DNA from: Actinomycetota bacterium
Lineage (GTDB): Bacteria; Actinomycetota; Coriobacteriia; Anaerosomatales; PHET01
Direction of reading: 5' to 3'
Length of the DNA: 45,511 nt
NCBI GenBank assembly: GCA_029265315.1
Contig: JAJUJM010000013.1
Location: 1-45,511 of the forward strand
The notes beneath the pieces were generated by a model. That model did not search any database. It was not told the DNA's origin and saw only the letters and a list, made by a program, of their open reading frames with translations. Both the position numbers and the translations under genes were made by a program. Each line of letters opens with the position of its first letter. Within the stretch, counting starts at the first letter, position 1. Positions 25,760-34,817 of this stretch are shown one piece after another.

Positions 25760-26269
25760 ATGGCGCGCAGAGAAGCCCCGGTGTCGGAGCTCCAGGAGAA
25801 GGTCGTATACATCAACCGTGTGTCCAAGGTCGTCAAGGGCGGTCGCCGTTTCGCGTTGACCGCGCTGGTGGTCGTCGGCGATGGTGACGGCAACGTCGGT
25901 GTCGGCATGGGCAAGTCGCAGGAGGTACCCATCGCCATCAAGAAGGGTATCGAGGACGCCAAGAAGAACATGTTCAAGGTGCCGGTCGTCAACGGGACGA
26001 TCCCCCACGAGGTGTACGGCGTGTTCGGAGCCGGCCGCGTGATGCTCAAGCCCGCTGCCCCCGGTACCGGGATCATCGCAGGCGGACCGGTTCGTGCGCT
26101 TCTCGAGCTCGCCGGCATCACGGATGTGCTGAGTAAGTCGCTCGGCACGGACAACGCATTGAACATCGTCAAGGCCGCCGCCGAGGGTCTGAAGTCACTC
26201 AACAGCGCTGATGAAGTGGCGCGTCGCCGCGGCAAGTCGGTCTCTGAGATCTACGGCTGGGAGGAGTAG
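25760..26269 (+). CDS. rpsE: 30S ribosomal protein S5
   Basis: 169-residue protein involved in decoding fidelity and mRNA unwinding with S3 and S4. The N-terminal double-stranded RNA-binding fold holds [20 protein letters not shown]; the C-terminal part includes [23 protein letters not shown] at 25760 after GGGAGGAT. The rpmD ATG is two bases after its stop. Confidence 0.98.
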   Translation: MARREAPVSELQEKVVYINRVSKVVKGGRRFALTALVVVGDGDGNVGVGMGKSQEVPIAIKKGIEDAKKNMFKVPVVNGTIPHEVYGVFGAGRVMLKPAAPGTGIIAGGPVRALLELAGITDVLSKSLGTDNALNIVKAAAEGLKSLNSADEVARRRGKSVSEIYGWEE

Positions 26270-26271
26270 CC

Positions 26272-26475
26272 ATGCCGGCCAAGAAGGCTGCGCCGAAGAA
26301 GGCGCTCAAGGTGACCCAGGTGAGGAGTGCCATCGGTGCCCCCGCCGACCAGAAGGCGACGGTGCGCGCCTTGGGGCTCAAGCGCATCAACCACTCGGTC
26401 GAGCAGGTCGACACACCCACGGTCAGAGGGATGATCTTCAAGGTCAAGCACCTCGTCAAGGTCGAGGAGCTCTGA
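26272..26475 (+). CDS. rpmD: 50S ribosomal protein L30
   Basis: 67-residue protein, about 60 in most bacteria; the extra residues are a basic N-terminal tail ([13 protein letters not shown]). The core [20 protein letters not shown] and the final [15 protein letters not shown] match the family. ATG at 26272 within a GGAGGAG context formed by the end of rpsE. A 148-base gap with two hairpins precedes rplO. Confidence 0.96.
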   Translation: MPAKKAAPKKALKVTQVRSAIGAPADQKATVRALGLKRINHSVEQVDTPTVRGMIFKVKHLVKVEEL

Positions 26476-26490
26476 TCCGTGTCGACCACT

Positions 26491-26595
26491 GGCCCGGCGC
26501 GACACCCGCACCGGGCCTTCGGCGTCTGAGGACGACGTTGTGACGGAAGTCAGCCGGCGGCGAGCGGCCGGCGGACGGCGGGCGGAACCGCCGTC
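26491..26595 (+). other. Two perfect hairpins in the rpmD-rplO gap
   Basis: GGCCCGG (26491-26497) pairs with CCGGGCC (26511-26517), followed by TT. GACGGCGG (26574-26581) pairs with CCGCCGTC (26588-26595) around a 6-base loop. Neither has a proper T tract. They could attenuate transcription or protect mRNA ends and so set rplO-secY-adk levels apart from the upstream ribosomal genes. Confidence 0.35.
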
Positions 26596-26623
26596 AAGCG
26601 AAACAGAGAGGAATCGAACACAC

Positions 26624-27073
26624 ATGCAGATCCACGACCTCTTTCCCGCCCCAGGGTCGCGCAAGCCGCGTAAGCGCGTCGGGCGCGGCAACGGCAGCGG
26701 ACACGGCAGCACAGCGGGCCGTGGAGACAAGGGACAGAACTCTCGTTCCGGTGGCGGAAAGGGCCCCGGGTTCGAGGGTGGTCAGAACCCGATGCACATG
26801 CGGCTGCCCAAGCTCCCGGGCTTCACGAACCGCAATCGTGTCGAATACGCAGTCGTCAACGTGTCCCGGCTTGACGCTCTGTTCGCCGATGGCGACGTGG
26901 TCAATGGCGAGACGTTGGTCGCCAAGGGCGTGATCAAGTCGGCCTCGGAGCCTGTCAAGGTGCTCGGCGACGGTGAACTCACCAAGAAGCTCAGCGTCAA
27001 GGTCGACAAGGTCTCGGCGCCCGCGAAGGCCAAGATCGAGGCAGCAGGAGGGACGGTCGAGACGCTGTGCTAA
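26624..27073 (+). CDS. rplO: 50S ribosomal protein L15
   Basis: 149-residue protein of the 50S core. It begins [20 protein letters not shown] and has the Gly/Arg-rich motif [20 protein letters not shown]. From the ATG at 26624 (GAGAGGAA site) the length matches the family; the frame open back to 26540 covers the hairpin region and is rejected. Overlaps the start of secY by seven bases. Confidence 0.97.
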   Translation: MQIHDLFPAPGSRKPRKRVGRGNGSGHGSTAGRGDKGQNSRSGGGKGPGFEGGQNPMHMRLPKLPGFTNRNRVEYAVVNVSRLDALFADGDVVNGETLVAKGVIKSASEPVKVLGDGELTKKLSVKVDKVSAPAKAKIEAAGGTVETLC

Positions 27074-28332
27074 CCGCGATCGCCAACGCGTTCCGCGTAC
27101 CCGAGCTTCGCCGCAAGATCCTGTTCACGCTCGCGATCATCGGGCTCTACCGGGTCGGCTCATTCATCCCGGTCCCGGGAGTGAACCTCGACGTGATCAA
27201 GAGCCAGGTCGAGGGCCAGGCGACGCTTGGACTGCTCAACCTGTTCTCCGGAGGCGCGCTCGAGCAGTTCGCCGTGTTCTCGCTCGGCATCATGCCCTAC
27301 ATCACGTCCTCCATCATCATGCAGCTGCTCCAAGGGGTCATCCCGCAGATCGAGCGGTGGCAGAAGGAAGGTGAGAGCGGCCAGCGTCGCATAACGCAGA
27401 TCACGCGCTATATGACGCTCGGTATCGCCCTCTTGCAGTCGTTCGGTCTGCTCACGGTGTTCAGGCAGGCGCTCGCCTCGAGTGCGGCGCCGGGCTCGTT
27501 GCCCACGTGGTTCACGAACGCCGTCATAGTCGTGACGCTGATCGCGGGCACCGCACTCATCATGTGGTTCGGTGAGCTCATCACGCAGCGCGGAATCGGG
27601 AACGGTATGTCCTTGCTCATCTTCACGAGCATCGTCTCGCGCTTCCCGATCGCCATCGTACAGTCGATCCAGTTCGGCAGCGGTCTGTTCACGCTCGCCC
27701 TCATCGTGATCACGCTGTTCATCATCGCTGCGATCGTGATGATGGAGCGCGCTCAACGTCGCATTCCCGTGCAGTACGCGAAGCGGGTCGTCGGACGCAA
27801 GGTCTACGGCGGTTCCGGCACCTACATACCGCTCAAGATCAACGGGGCGAACGTGGTGCCGATCATCTTCGCCTCAGCGCTGCTGTTCTTCCCCAGCCAG
27901 CTCATCTACTTCTTCCCGGGCGTCGATTGGCTCCAGTCGGTGGCCAACGCCTTGGCCCGGGGTCCGGTGAACTGGGCGCTTGAGTTCGTACTGATCGTGT
28001 TCTTCACGTACTTCTACACGGCGCTCGTCTTCAACCCCATCGATCTGTCCGACAACCTGCGCAAGAGCGGCGGGTTCATACCTGGGGTGCGGCCGGGCTC
28101 CGCGACGGTGCGCTACATCGAGAACGTGCTCAACCGTATCACGCTGCCCGGCGCGCTGTTCCTCGGCACGATAGCGGTGGTGCCGTCGATGGTGTTCATG
28201 GCCACGAACAACGCGTTGGTGCAGCAGTTCGGCGGTACGTCGATCCTGATCATGGTGGGCGTCGCGCTCGAGACCATGACCCAGATCGAGAGCCAGCTGA
28301 AGATGCGTCACTACGAGGGCTTCTTCAAGTAG
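27067..28332 (+). CDS. secY: Preprotein translocase subunit SecY
   Basis: Main channel subunit (421 residues, about ten membrane helices) of the Sec translocon. It begins [20 protein letters not shown]; plug and second-helix region [20 protein letters not shown]; cytosolic loop [17 protein letters not shown]-terminal [17 protein letters not shown] start at 27067 inside the end of rplO; GGAGGG is 14 bases upstream, so coupling to rplO translation is likely. Partner of SecE at 2397. Confidence 0.97.
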   Translation: MLTAIANAFRVPELRRKILFTLAIIGLYRVGSFIPVPGVNLDVIKSQVEGQATLGLLNLFSGGALEQFAVFSLGIMPYITSSIIMQLLQGVIPQIERWQKEGESGQRRITQITRYMTLGIALLQSFGLLTVFRQALASSAAPGSLPTWFTNAVIVVTLIAGTALIMWFGELITQRGIGNGMSLLIFTSIVSRFPIAIVQSIQFGSGLFTLALIVITLFIIAAIVMMERAQRRIPVQYAKRVVGRKVYGGSGTYIPLKINGANVVPIIFASALLFFPSQLIYFFPGVDWLQSVANALARGPVNWALEFVLIVFFTYFYTALVFNPIDLSDNLRKSGGFIPGVRPGSATVRYIENVLNRITLPGALFLGTIAVVPSMVFMATNNALVQQFGGTSILIMVGVALETMTQIESQLKMRHYEGFFK

Positions 28333-28350
28333 GAAGAGGGAGGGGTAGGG

Positions 28351-28980
28351 ATGAACATCGTTCTTCTCGGAGCGCCCGGCGCCGGCAAAGGCACTCAGGC
28401 GGCGAGGATCATCGAGGCGTATGGCGTCGCGCACATCTCCACGGGTGACATCCTTCGCGCGTCGGTGGCGGCCGGGACTCCGCTCGGTCTCGAGGCCAAG
28501 CGCTACATGGATGCGGGCGAGCTCGTGCCCGACTCCGTGGTCATCGGGCTCGTGAAGGCGCGCTTGCTCGAGGACGACACGAAGAACGGATTCATCCTGG
28601 ACGGTTTTCCCCGCACGACAGCTCAAGCCGAGGCGTTGGACAACGAGCTCGAGGCGCTCGGCAGGAGCATCGAGGCGGCCATCGCCATCACCGTCGATCC
28701 CGAGGTGATCGTCGGTCGACTGACATCGCGGCGCACGTGTCGCGCGTGCGGGCGCATCACGAACGCTTCGGAAGGGTCCGTCTGCACCGCGTGCGGCGGC
28801 GAGCTCTACCAGCGTGACGACGACAATGAGACGACGGTGCGCAACAGGCTGTCCGTCTATGAGAAGTCCACGGCGCCCTTGATCGACTACTACCGTGGTC
28901 GCGGTGTTCTTCACGTGATCGACGGTGACCGTCCTGTGGACGACGTCTGGGCGGACGTGCGCGCGGTGTTGGAGGCGTAA
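28351..28980 (+). CDS. adk: Adenylate kinase, zinc-LID type
   Basis: Interconverts ATP + AMP and 2 ADP in the cytosol. P-loop GAPGAGKGTQ at residues 7-16; AMP-binding region STGDILRASVAAGTPLG; DGFPRT motif. The LID holds four cysteines (C130, C133, C145, C148), which form a structural zinc site found in many Gram-positive enzymes. 209 residues. ATG at 28351 after GGGAGGGG. Sits between secY and map, the usual order. Confidence 0.98.
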   Translation: MNIVLLGAPGAGKGTQAARIIEAYGVAHISTGDILRASVAAGTPLGLEAKRYMDAGELVPDSVVIGLVKARLLEDDTKNGFILDGFPRTTAQAEALDNELEALGRSIEAAIAITVDPEVIVGRLTSRRTCRACGRITNASEGSVCTACGGELYQRDDDNETTVRNRLSVYEKSTAPLIDYYRGRGVLHVIDGDRPVDDVWADVRAVLEA

Positions 28981-28988
28981 GCATCTCT

Positions 28989-29741
28989 GTGATCGTCCGC
29001 AAGTCCGCCGCAGAGATAGAGACCATGCGAGAGGCCGGGCGCATCAGCGCCCGGGCTCTTCGTATGGTGGGCGAGGCGGTCCGCGTGGGCGTCACGACCA
29101 AAGAGCTCGATGAGATCGCTGAAGAGGCGATCCGGTCGCAAGGCGCCGTTCCTGCCTTCAAGGGCTACCATGGCTTCCCGGCGACGCTGTGCACGTCGAT
29201 CAATGACCAGGTCGTCCATGGCATCCCTTCCTCGACGTGCGTGCTGTCGGAAGGCGACATCGTCTCCGTCGACGTAGGAGCCATCTTCGAGGGGTACTAC
29301 GGTGACAACGCCGCGACGTTCCCGGTCGGTACCGTCTCGGAGCAGGCGCTTCGGCTGCTCGATGTGACGAAGCGCTCGCTTGAGGCTGGTATCAAGAAGT
29401 GTGTCGTCGGCGGCCGCCTGTACGACATCGGCGCTGCGGTGCAGGAAGTGGCCGAGGGCGCGGGATTCAGCGTCGTGCGTGAGTACGTCGGCCACGGGAT
29501 AGGCAGTGCCATGCACGAGGACCCCAATGTGCCGAACTACGGCGTGGCGGGTAAGGGCCCGGTTCTGGCCGAGGGCATGGTCTTCGCGATTGAGCCGATG
29601 ATCAACGCGGGGAGCCACGCGGTTGAGTCCCTGCCCGATGGTTGGACGGTGGTCACACGAGACGGATCGCTCTCGGCGCACTTCGAACACACCGTGGCGG
29701 TGACGGCAGACGGCCCGCTCGTTCTGACGTCCGAGACATGA
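28989..29741 (+). CDS. map: Methionine aminopeptidase, type I
   Basis: Removes the initiator methionine from new proteins; two-metal enzyme. 250 residues beginning [20 protein letters not shown]. Metal and catalytic residues lie in [46 protein letters not shown] and FEHTVAVT. No N-terminal zinc-finger extension. GTG start at 28989, eight bases after adk, with GGAGG 13 bases upstream at the end of adk. Confidence 0.97.
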   Translation: MIVRKSAAEIETMREAGRISARALRMVGEAVRVGVTTKELDEIAEEAIRSQGAVPAFKGYHGFPATLCTSINDQVVHGIPSSTCVLSEGDIVSVDVGAIFEGYYGDNAATFPVGTVSEQALRLLDVTKRSLEAGIKKCVVGGRLYDIGAAVQEVAEGAGFSVVREYVGHGIGSAMHEDPNVPNYGVAGKGPVLAEGMVFAIEPMINAGSHAVESLPDGWTVVTRDGSLSAHFEHTVAVTADGPLVLTSET

Positions 29742-29759
29742 AGCGAGGACCATTCCGTC

Positions 29760-29789
29760 TGGACGTGAGCTCATAGACTGCGTTACCAT
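29760..29789 (+). promoter_or_regulatory. Possible promoter ahead of infA
   Basis: TGGACG (29760-29765) and TACCAT (29784-29789) with an 18-base spacer, about 44 bases before the infA start. Both hexamers match consensus at only four positions, so support is moderate. Confidence 0.35.
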
Positions 29790-29832
29790 GGGCACTTGCG
29801 GGTTGATGGCTCTTGTGAGGAGTTGCCGCTTA

Positions 29833-30054
29833 GTGGCGAAGAAGGACGACGCGATCGAACTTGAGGGGACCGTGGTCGAGCCCCTGCCAAACGCGATGTT
29901 CCGCGTTGAGCTGGAGAACGGCCATCGGGTTCTCGCGCACATCTCCGGGAAGATGCGCATGCACTACATCCGTATCCTTCCCGGCGACAAGGTGGTCGTC
30001 GAGCTCTCGCCATACGACCTCTCGCGTGGACGTATCACCTACCGTTACAAGTGA
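29833..30054 (+). CDS. infA: Translation initiation factor IF-1
   Basis: 73-residue OB-fold protein that blocks the A site during initiation. From the GTG at 29833 it reads [20 protein letters not shown] and ends [15 protein letters not shown], the canonical ends. GAGGAG lies 11 bases upstream; the frame open from 29788 gives a non-family N-terminus. A 140-base gap to rpmJ follows, with a CGGTCC/GGACCG hairpin at 30102-30116. Confidence 0.96.
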   Translation: MAKKDDAIELEGTVVEPLPNAMFRVELENGHRVLAHISGKMRMHYIRILPGDKVVVELSPYDLSRGRITYRYK

Positions 30055-30194
30055 GTCCGGGGCAATAGATACTCCCGGGAGCGTGTGAAGTACGAACCGT
30101 GCGGTCCGTCGGACCGATGCGCTTGAGAGCGAAAACCCACGCCTGCGGCTGGGCGTGTAGATAGATCGGTATCACCGAAAGGAACGGAAAAGCG

Positions 30195-30308
30195 ATGAAG
30201 GTACGTCCTTCAGTCAAGAAGATGTGTGACAAATGCAAGGTCATCCGGCGCCATGGCCGTGTTCTCGTCATCTGTGAGAACCCGCGTCACAAGCAGCGCC
30301 AGGGCTAG
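30195..30308 (+). CDS. rpmJ: 50S ribosomal protein L36, zinc-binding form
   Basis: Only 37 residues. Reads [20 protein letters not shown] and on to PRHKQRQG. Zinc ligands C11, C14, C27 and H32 mark the C+ form. ATG at 30195 with a GAAAGGAA site upstream. rpsM begins 12 bases after the stop; infA-rpmJ-rpsM is the usual order. Confidence 0.97.
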   Translation: MKVRPSVKKMCDKCKVIRRHGRVLVICENPRHKQRQG

Positions 30309-30320
30309 GAGGGAGCACGC

Positions 30321-30695
30321 GTGGCCCGTATCGCAGGTGTCGACCTCCCGCGCGAGAAGCGCGTTGAGATCGGCCTGACCTACATCTTCGGCATCGGTCT
30401 CACGACCAGCCAGCTCGTCTTGCGCGAGACCGGGATCAATCCGGACACGCGCGTACGTGACCTCACCGAGGAGGAAGTCGTCCGCCTCCGTGAGTACATC
30501 GACAAGAATCTCAAGATCGAGGGAGACCTTCGCCGTGAGGTGGCGCAGAACATCAAGCGCCTCATGGAGATCGGTTGCTACCGCGGCCTGCGCCACCGTA
30601 AGGGTCTGCCGGTCCGCGGGCAGCGTACCCATACGAACGCTCGCACCCGCAAGGGGCCGCGTCGTCAGATCGGCGCCAAGAAGAAGGGCAAGTAG
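30321..30695 (+). CDS. rpsM: 30S ribosomal protein S13
   Basis: 124-residue head protein that contacts P-site tRNA and L5. It begins [20 protein letters not shown]; the C-terminal basic tail contains [23 protein letters not shown] start at 30321 after AGGAGGGAG. rpsK follows after four bases. Confidence 0.98.
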   Translation: MARIAGVDLPREKRVEIGLTYIFGIGLTTSQLVLRETGINPDTRVRDLTEEEVVRLREYIDKNLKIEGDLRREVAQNIKRLMEIGCYRGLRHRKGLPVRGQRTHTNARTRKGPRRQIGAKKKGK

Positions 30696-30699
30696 ACGG

Positions 30700-31101
30700 A
30701 TGGCCGCCAAGAAGAAGAACGTGCGCACCCGCCTCAAGCGCAGTGAGCGCAAGAACATCGCGGTGGGTCAGGCGCACATCAAGAGCACGTTCAACAACAC
30801 CATCGTGAGCATCACCGACCCTTCCGGGAACGTGATCTCCTGGCAGTCGGCTGGCACCGTGGGCTTCAAGGGCTCGCGCAAGTCGACGCCGTTCGCCGCA
30901 CAGCTCGCAGCTGAAGCGGCAGCGAAGATGGCCCAGGAGCATGGTCTGAAGAAGGTCTCGGTCTTCGTGAAGGGCCCTGGCTCTGGTCGCGAGACCGCGA
31001 TCCGCTCACTGCAGGCCGCTGGCCTCGAGATCGCGAGCATCCAGGACTGCACCCCTGTTCCGCACAACGGCTGCCGGCCGCGCAAGCGCCGCCGCGTGTA
31101 G
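30700..31101 (+). CDS. rpsK: 30S ribosomal protein S11
   Basis: 133-residue platform protein near the E-site mRNA. The core [20 protein letters not shown] and the conserved end [17 protein letters not shown] are present. ATG at 30700 ([19 protein letters not shown]); the frame open back to 30457 lies over rpsM and is a shadow. The ribosome site is weak, so coupling to rpsM is likely. Confidence 0.97.
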   Translation: MAAKKKNVRTRLKRSERKNIAVGQAHIKSTFNNTIVSITDPSGNVISWQSAGTVGFKGSRKSTPFAAQLAAEAAAKMAQEHGLKKVSVFVKGPGSGRETAIRSLQAAGLEIASIQDCTPVPHNGCRPRKRRRV

Positions 31102-31126
31102 TCGATACCTGAAGGGACCGTAAGAG

Positions 31127-31753
31127 ATGGCACGTTACACCGGGGCGGACTGTCGTCTGTGCCGCCGCGAAGGGATCAAGCTGTTCCTCAAGGGCGACCG
31201 TTGCTACGGCGACAAGTGCGCCATCGAGCGTCGCCCGTTCCCGCCGGGCCAGGCTGGCAAGAAACGGCCGCGGGACAGTGAGTACCGCGTTCAGCTTCGC
31301 GAGAAGCAGCGCGCCAAGCGCATGTACGGTCTGCTCGAGAAGCAGTTCCGTTCGTACTACGAGACCGCCAGCCGTCAGTCCGGGATCACCGGCGAGAACC
31401 TGCTGCGGCTTCTTGAGAGCCGTCTGGACAACGTCGTCTACCGGCTCGGTTTCGCCAAGTCGCGTGACGAGGCCCGTCAAGTCGTGCGTCATGGTCACAT
31501 CACCGTGAACGGCCGCCGTGTCAACATCCCGTCGTATCGCGTGCGTCCGGGCGACCTCGTGGCGGTTGCGCCGAAGTCCAAGGACCTGCTCGTGATCAAG
31601 ACGGCGCTGATCGCATCCGAGAAGATCTCGGTGCCGGGATGGCTCGAGGTGGACATCGAGAAGCTGCAGGGCAAGGTCCTGTCGCTGCCGACGCGCGAGA
31701 TGATCGATGCGCCGGTTCGCGAGCAGCTCATCGTCGAGCTTTACTCGAAGTAG
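31127..31753 (+). CDS. rpsD: 30S ribosomal protein S4, zinc-binding form
   Basis: 208-residue primary 16S-binding protein, also a helicase component at mRNA entry. Cysteines C9, C12, C26 and C31 form the N-terminal zinc site. The S4 RNA-binding domain is at about 95-160 ([37 protein letters not shown]). ATG at 31127 after GAAGGGACC. rpoA starts 31 bases after the stop. Confidence 0.98.
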   Translation: MARYTGADCRLCRREGIKLFLKGDRCYGDKCAIERRPFPPGQAGKKRPRDSEYRVQLREKQRAKRMYGLLEKQFRSYYETASRQSGITGENLLRLLESRLDNVVYRLGFAKSRDEARQVVRHGHITVNGRRVNIPSYRVRPGDLVAVAPKSKDLLVIKTALIASEKISVPGWLEVDIEKLQGKVLSLPTREMIDAPVREQLIVELYSK

Positions 31754-31784
31754 TGACGGAACCGTTAGCCAGGGAGGCTGCTTG

Positions 31785-32723
31785 ATGACTGAGTTCATGA
31801 GGCCCCAGGTCACGGTCGACCAGGTCGATGGCCGGGTCGCTCGCTACGTCGTGGAGCCGCTCGAGCGGGGCTTCGGCTACACGCTCGGCAACTGCATGCG
31901 CCGCGTGCTGCTCTCCTCGTTGCAGGGCGCTGCGGCGACCTCGATCCGCATCGAGGGTATACAGCACGAATTCGCGTCAATCGATGGCGTTCGGGAAGAC
32001 GTGACCGACATCGTCCTGAACGTCAAGGGACTCGTGTTCCGCGACGCCGGTGTCGGCGCTGGTGAGGCGGTCGCCACGCTGAACGTCTCGGGCCCCGCCA
32101 CCGTGACCGGTGCGGACCTGAAGGTTCCCTCCGAGTTCGAGCTCGTGAATCCCGAGCACGTCATCGCGACGCTCAACGACAAGGGCAAGCTCGAGATGAG
32201 CATCCGCATCGGCGTAGGGCGCGGTTACGTGTCCGCCGACCGCAACAAACGGGCCGAGGACCCGATCGGCGTCATCAACGTCGATTCGCTGTTCTCACCG
32301 GTCGTGCGTTGCACCTACGTCGTGGAGAACACCCGTGTCGGTCAGCGCACCGACTATGATCGTCTGACTCTCGAGGTCGAGACCAACGGAGCCATCGAGC
32401 CCGGCGACGCCGTCGCACGAGCGGGCCAGATCATCGATGAGCACATGATGCTGTTCGTCGATCAGGCCGCCGGCGCGCTGCCGGAAGAGGGCATTTTCTC
32501 CGCCGCGGTCGACGAAGACGAGGGGATGCTCGACACGCCCATCGAAGAACTGGACCTGTCGGTCCGCTCGTACAACTGCCTGAAGCGCCAAGGCGTCAAC
32601 ACGATCGGTCAGTTGACCGAGTGTTCGGAGCAGGACCTGCTGAACATCCGCAACTTCGGCGCGAAGTCGATCGAAGAGGTCAAGGACAAGCTCCAGGGCA
32701 TGGGCCTGGGCTTGAAGCCGTAG
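31785..32723 (+). CDS. rpoA: DNA-directed RNA polymerase subunit alpha
   Basis: 312 residues. The N-terminal domain dimerizes and scaffolds the polymerase (RGFGYTLGNCMRRVLLSSLQ). A linker leads to the C-terminal domain (253-312; LDLSVRSYNCLKRQGVNTIG). R261 and N264 equal E. coli R265 and N268 and contact UP-element DNA; NFGAKSIEEVK supplies the G, K, S and E positions. The ATG at 31785 follows GGGAGG; the frame open from 31707 overlaps rpsD. It is the in-genome reference for the similar domain on RpoC. Confidence 0.98.
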   Translation: MTEFMRPQVTVDQVDGRVARYVVEPLERGFGYTLGNCMRRVLLSSLQGAAATSIRIEGIQHEFASIDGVREDVTDIVLNVKGLVFRDAGVGAGEAVATLNVSGPATVTGADLKVPSEFELVNPEHVIATLNDKGKLEMSIRIGVGRGYVSADRNKRAEDPIGVINVDSLFSPVVRCTYVVENTRVGQRTDYDRLTLEVETNGAIEPGDAVARAGQIIDEHMMLFVDQAAGALPEEGIFSAAVDEDEGMLDTPIEELDLSVRSYNCLKRQGVNTIGQLTECSEQDLLNIRNFGAKSIEEVKDKLQGMGLGLKP

Positions 32724-32736
32724 GAGACGCATCAAG

Positions 32737-33087
32737 ATGAGACACCTCAAGAAGGGCCGCAAGCTGGGCACTGACGCATCGCACACCAAGGCGATGCTTC
32801 GGAGTCTCGCGGTCGCCGTGCTCGCGCACGACCGTATCAAGACGACCGAGACTCGCGCCAAGGAGGTTCGTCCGCTCGTTGAGAAGACGATCACCTGGGC
32901 CAAGAAGGGCGATGTGCACTCCCGTCGCCTCGCGATCGCAGCGCTCGGTGATAAGAAGGTCGTGACCAAGATCTTCGCGGAGAAGGAGCGCTTCGAGGGT
33001 CGTGAGGGTGGGTACACGCGCATCCTCAAGCTCGGCCCGCGTAAGGGAGACGCTGCTCCGATGGTCATCATGGAGCTTGTCGACTAG
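32737..33087 (+). CDS. rplQ: 50S ribosomal protein L17
   Basis: 116-residue protein at the tunnel exit. It begins MRHLKKGRKLGTDASHTKAM, and YTRILKLGPRKGDAAPMVIM near the end is diagnostic. No long actinobacterial-style acidic tail. ATG at 32737, 13 bases after rpoA. It closes the alpha cluster and is followed by a strong hairpin. Confidence 0.98.
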   Translation: MRHLKKGRKLGTDASHTKAMLRSLAVAVLAHDRIKTTETRAKEVRPLVEKTITWAKKGDVHSRRLAIAALGDKKVVTKIFAEKERFEGREGGYTRILKLGPRKGDAAPMVIMELVD

Positions 33088-33119
33088 AGTCGGCCAACAC
33101 ACCGCACCCGCGTTACCAT

Positions 33120-33150
33120 GTGAGGGCCCCACCGAGGGGCCCTCACTCCG
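33120..33150 (+). terminator. Strong hairpin after rplQ
   Basis: GTGAGGGCCCC (33120-33130) pairs perfectly with GGGGCCCTCAC (33136-33146) over 11 bp with a 5-base loop, but only TCCGTT follows. It probably ends or reduces transcription of the ribosomal cluster before the transporter genes. Confidence 0.65.
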
Positions 33151-33189
33151 TTCGCGGGAGATGCCGTCCAGCCCAAGGGACTTTTCGAC

Positions 33190-34002
33190 GTGATCCGGTT
33201 TGACTCAGTGAGTTACACATACGGGACCTCGTCAGGGCGTCGGAAGGCCCTCGACGATGTCACCTTCAGCCTTGGGCCGGGCGAGATGCTTGCAGTCGTA
33301 GGCGCCAACGGCTCGGGCAAGTCGACCCTCGCCCGCCTTGCGAACGGCCTGCTGCTCCCCGCTTCGGGCCGGGTGCTCGTCGAGGGCATCGACACCGCCA
33401 CACGCTCGCAGAGAGTGCGGACTCTCGTGGGCATCGTCTTCCAGCGTCCGGATGATCAGATCGTCGCTACCACGGTGGAAGACGATGTGGCGTTCGGCCC
33501 CGAGAACCTCGGGCTTGAACGGGACGAGATCCGTCGTCGTGTAGATCAGGCTCTCGCCGCGGTGGGCCTGACGGGACTGGAAGCACGAGAACCGCACCTG
33601 CTGTCAGGGGGCCAGAAACAGCGACTCGCGCTGGCCGGCGCACTCGCACTCGCGCCGCGTTATCTCGTCTTGGACGAACCGACATCGATGATCGATCCGA
33701 AGGGGCGCGGCGAGGTCATGCGCGTGGTCAGCCGACTGCGTGAGGATGGTCATGGGGTCATGCTCATCACTCACGACCTCGAGGAGGCACTCGTCGCCGA
33801 TCGCGTTCTGGTGTTGCAGTCAGGGAGGGCGGTCTTCGACGGTCGTCCCTCCGAGATGACGAAGGCGCTGGATCTCGATGCAGTCGGGCTCGAGCTTCCC
33901 TCCATCGTTCGGATGGCCGAGAGTCTGGCGGCGGCGGGGCTCGTGGTCGACGGAATGAGCGAGACGGCGGTGATCGAGGCGTTATGTCGCTCAACCTTGT
34001 GA
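33190..34002 (+). CDS. ecfA1: Energy-coupling factor transporter ATPase EcfA1
   Basis: One of two ATPases of an ECF importer that takes up vitamins or metals through interchangeable S-components. 270 residues: Walker A GANGSGKS (38-45), Q-loop VFQRPDDQIV, signature LSGGQKQRLALAG, Walker B YLVLDEPTSMIDPKG, H-loop MLITHDLEE. GTG start at 33190 with an AAGGGA site upstream. Overlaps ecfA2 by 19 bases. No S-component gene is nearby, so it is probably a shared (group II) module. The same genes follow rplQ in Bacillota. Confidence 0.95.
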   Translation: MIRFDSVSYTYGTSSGRRKALDDVTFSLGPGEMLAVVGANGSGKSTLARLANGLLLPASGRVLVEGIDTATRSQRVRTLVGIVFQRPDDQIVATTVEDDVAFGPENLGLERDEIRRRVDQALAAVGLTGLEAREPHLLSGGQKQRLALAGALALAPRYLVLDEPTSMIDPKGRGEVMRVVSRLREDGHGVMLITHDLEEALVADRVLVLQSGRAVFDGRPSEMTKALDLDAVGLELPSIVRMAESLAAAGLVVDGMSETAVIEALCRSTL

Positions 34003-34817
34003 ATGTCTCGTACTCATACGATCGGGTTCCCCCGCCCGTACGCGCACTCGACTCCGTCGATCTGGACGTCGGTGTCGGCGAATTGGTCCTGGTGCTCGGC
34101 ACGACGGGTTCGGGCAAGTCCACACTTCTGCTCGTGGCCTCTGGTCTCGTCGAACCGGAGCACGGCGAGGCCATCATCGATGGCGCCACGCTGGGACGAG
34201 AGCATGTGGGCTCTTCGGTCGGTCTCGTCTTCCAGGACGCGGAGTCTCAGCTGTTCGCTGATTCTGTGATGGACGACGTGGCGTTCGGCCCGCTGAATCT
34301 TGGTGTGGACCCCACTGAAGCATCCGGGCGTGCACATGAAGCGCTGAGCACGGTCGGTCTGCAGCCGGACGAGTTCGGTGATCGGTCACCGTTCTCCCTG
34401 TCGGGCGGAGAGGCGAGACGGGCGGCCATCGCCGGGGTGCTCGCCATGGGCCCCAGGTACCTGTTGGCGGATGAGCCGACGGCCGGCCTGGACGCGTCAG
34501 GCCGGAAGGCGGTTCGCGAAGCCCTGCTGCGGGCGCGGCGGTCCGCCGGCGTGGTGGTCGTGAGCCACTCCAGTGATGACTTCCTGCCGCACGCCGACAA
34601 GGTGCTCCTGCTCACCGGTGGGCGCACGTCGTGGTGGGGGCCGGCGAGTGCCTTGGTCGCCGAGCCGTCGCCGCTCGTGCGGGCCGGGCTGCGGCTGCCT
34701 CCGGTGCTCAGCGTACAGGCGGAGCTGCACAGACGTGGACGCTACGACCAGCCGTTCACACTGGACCCCACCGAGGCGGCGCACCGGATCAGCCAGGTGA
34801 TGAGGTGTTCGCCGTGA
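33984..34817 (+). CDS. ecfA2: Energy-coupling factor transporter ATPase EcfA2
   Basis: Second ATPase, 277 residues. Walker A GTTGSGKS, Q-loop VFQDAESQLF, signature LSGGEARRAAIAG, Walker B YLLADEPTAGLDASG and switch VSHSSDDF, where the usual H-loop His is the one in VVVSHSSD. The signature is less canonical than in EcfA1, as usual for the A2 partner. ATG at 33984 inside the end of ecfA1; its stop overlaps the ecfT start, so the three are translationally coupled. Confidence 0.93.
   Translation: MSLNLVNVSYSYDRVPPPVRALDSVDLDVGVGELVLVLGTTGSGKSTLLLVASGLVEPEHGEAIIDGATLGREHVGSSVGLVFQDAESQLFADSVMDDVAFGPLNLGVDPTEASGRAHEALSTVGLQPDEFGDRSPFSLSGGEARRAAIAGVLAMGPRYLLADEPTAGLDASGRKAVREALLRARRSAGVVVVSHSSDDFLPHADKVLLLTGGRTSWWGPASALVAEPSPLVRAGLRLPPVLSVQAELHRRGRYDQPFTLDPTEAAHRISQVMRCSP

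Noticed and set aside
33110-33120. Promoter for ecfA1 based on TACCAT, in an 11-mer also found before infA
   Set aside because: No -35 hexamer at proper spacing and a terminator stem begins right after it; repeated 11-mers are expected by chance in a window this size.
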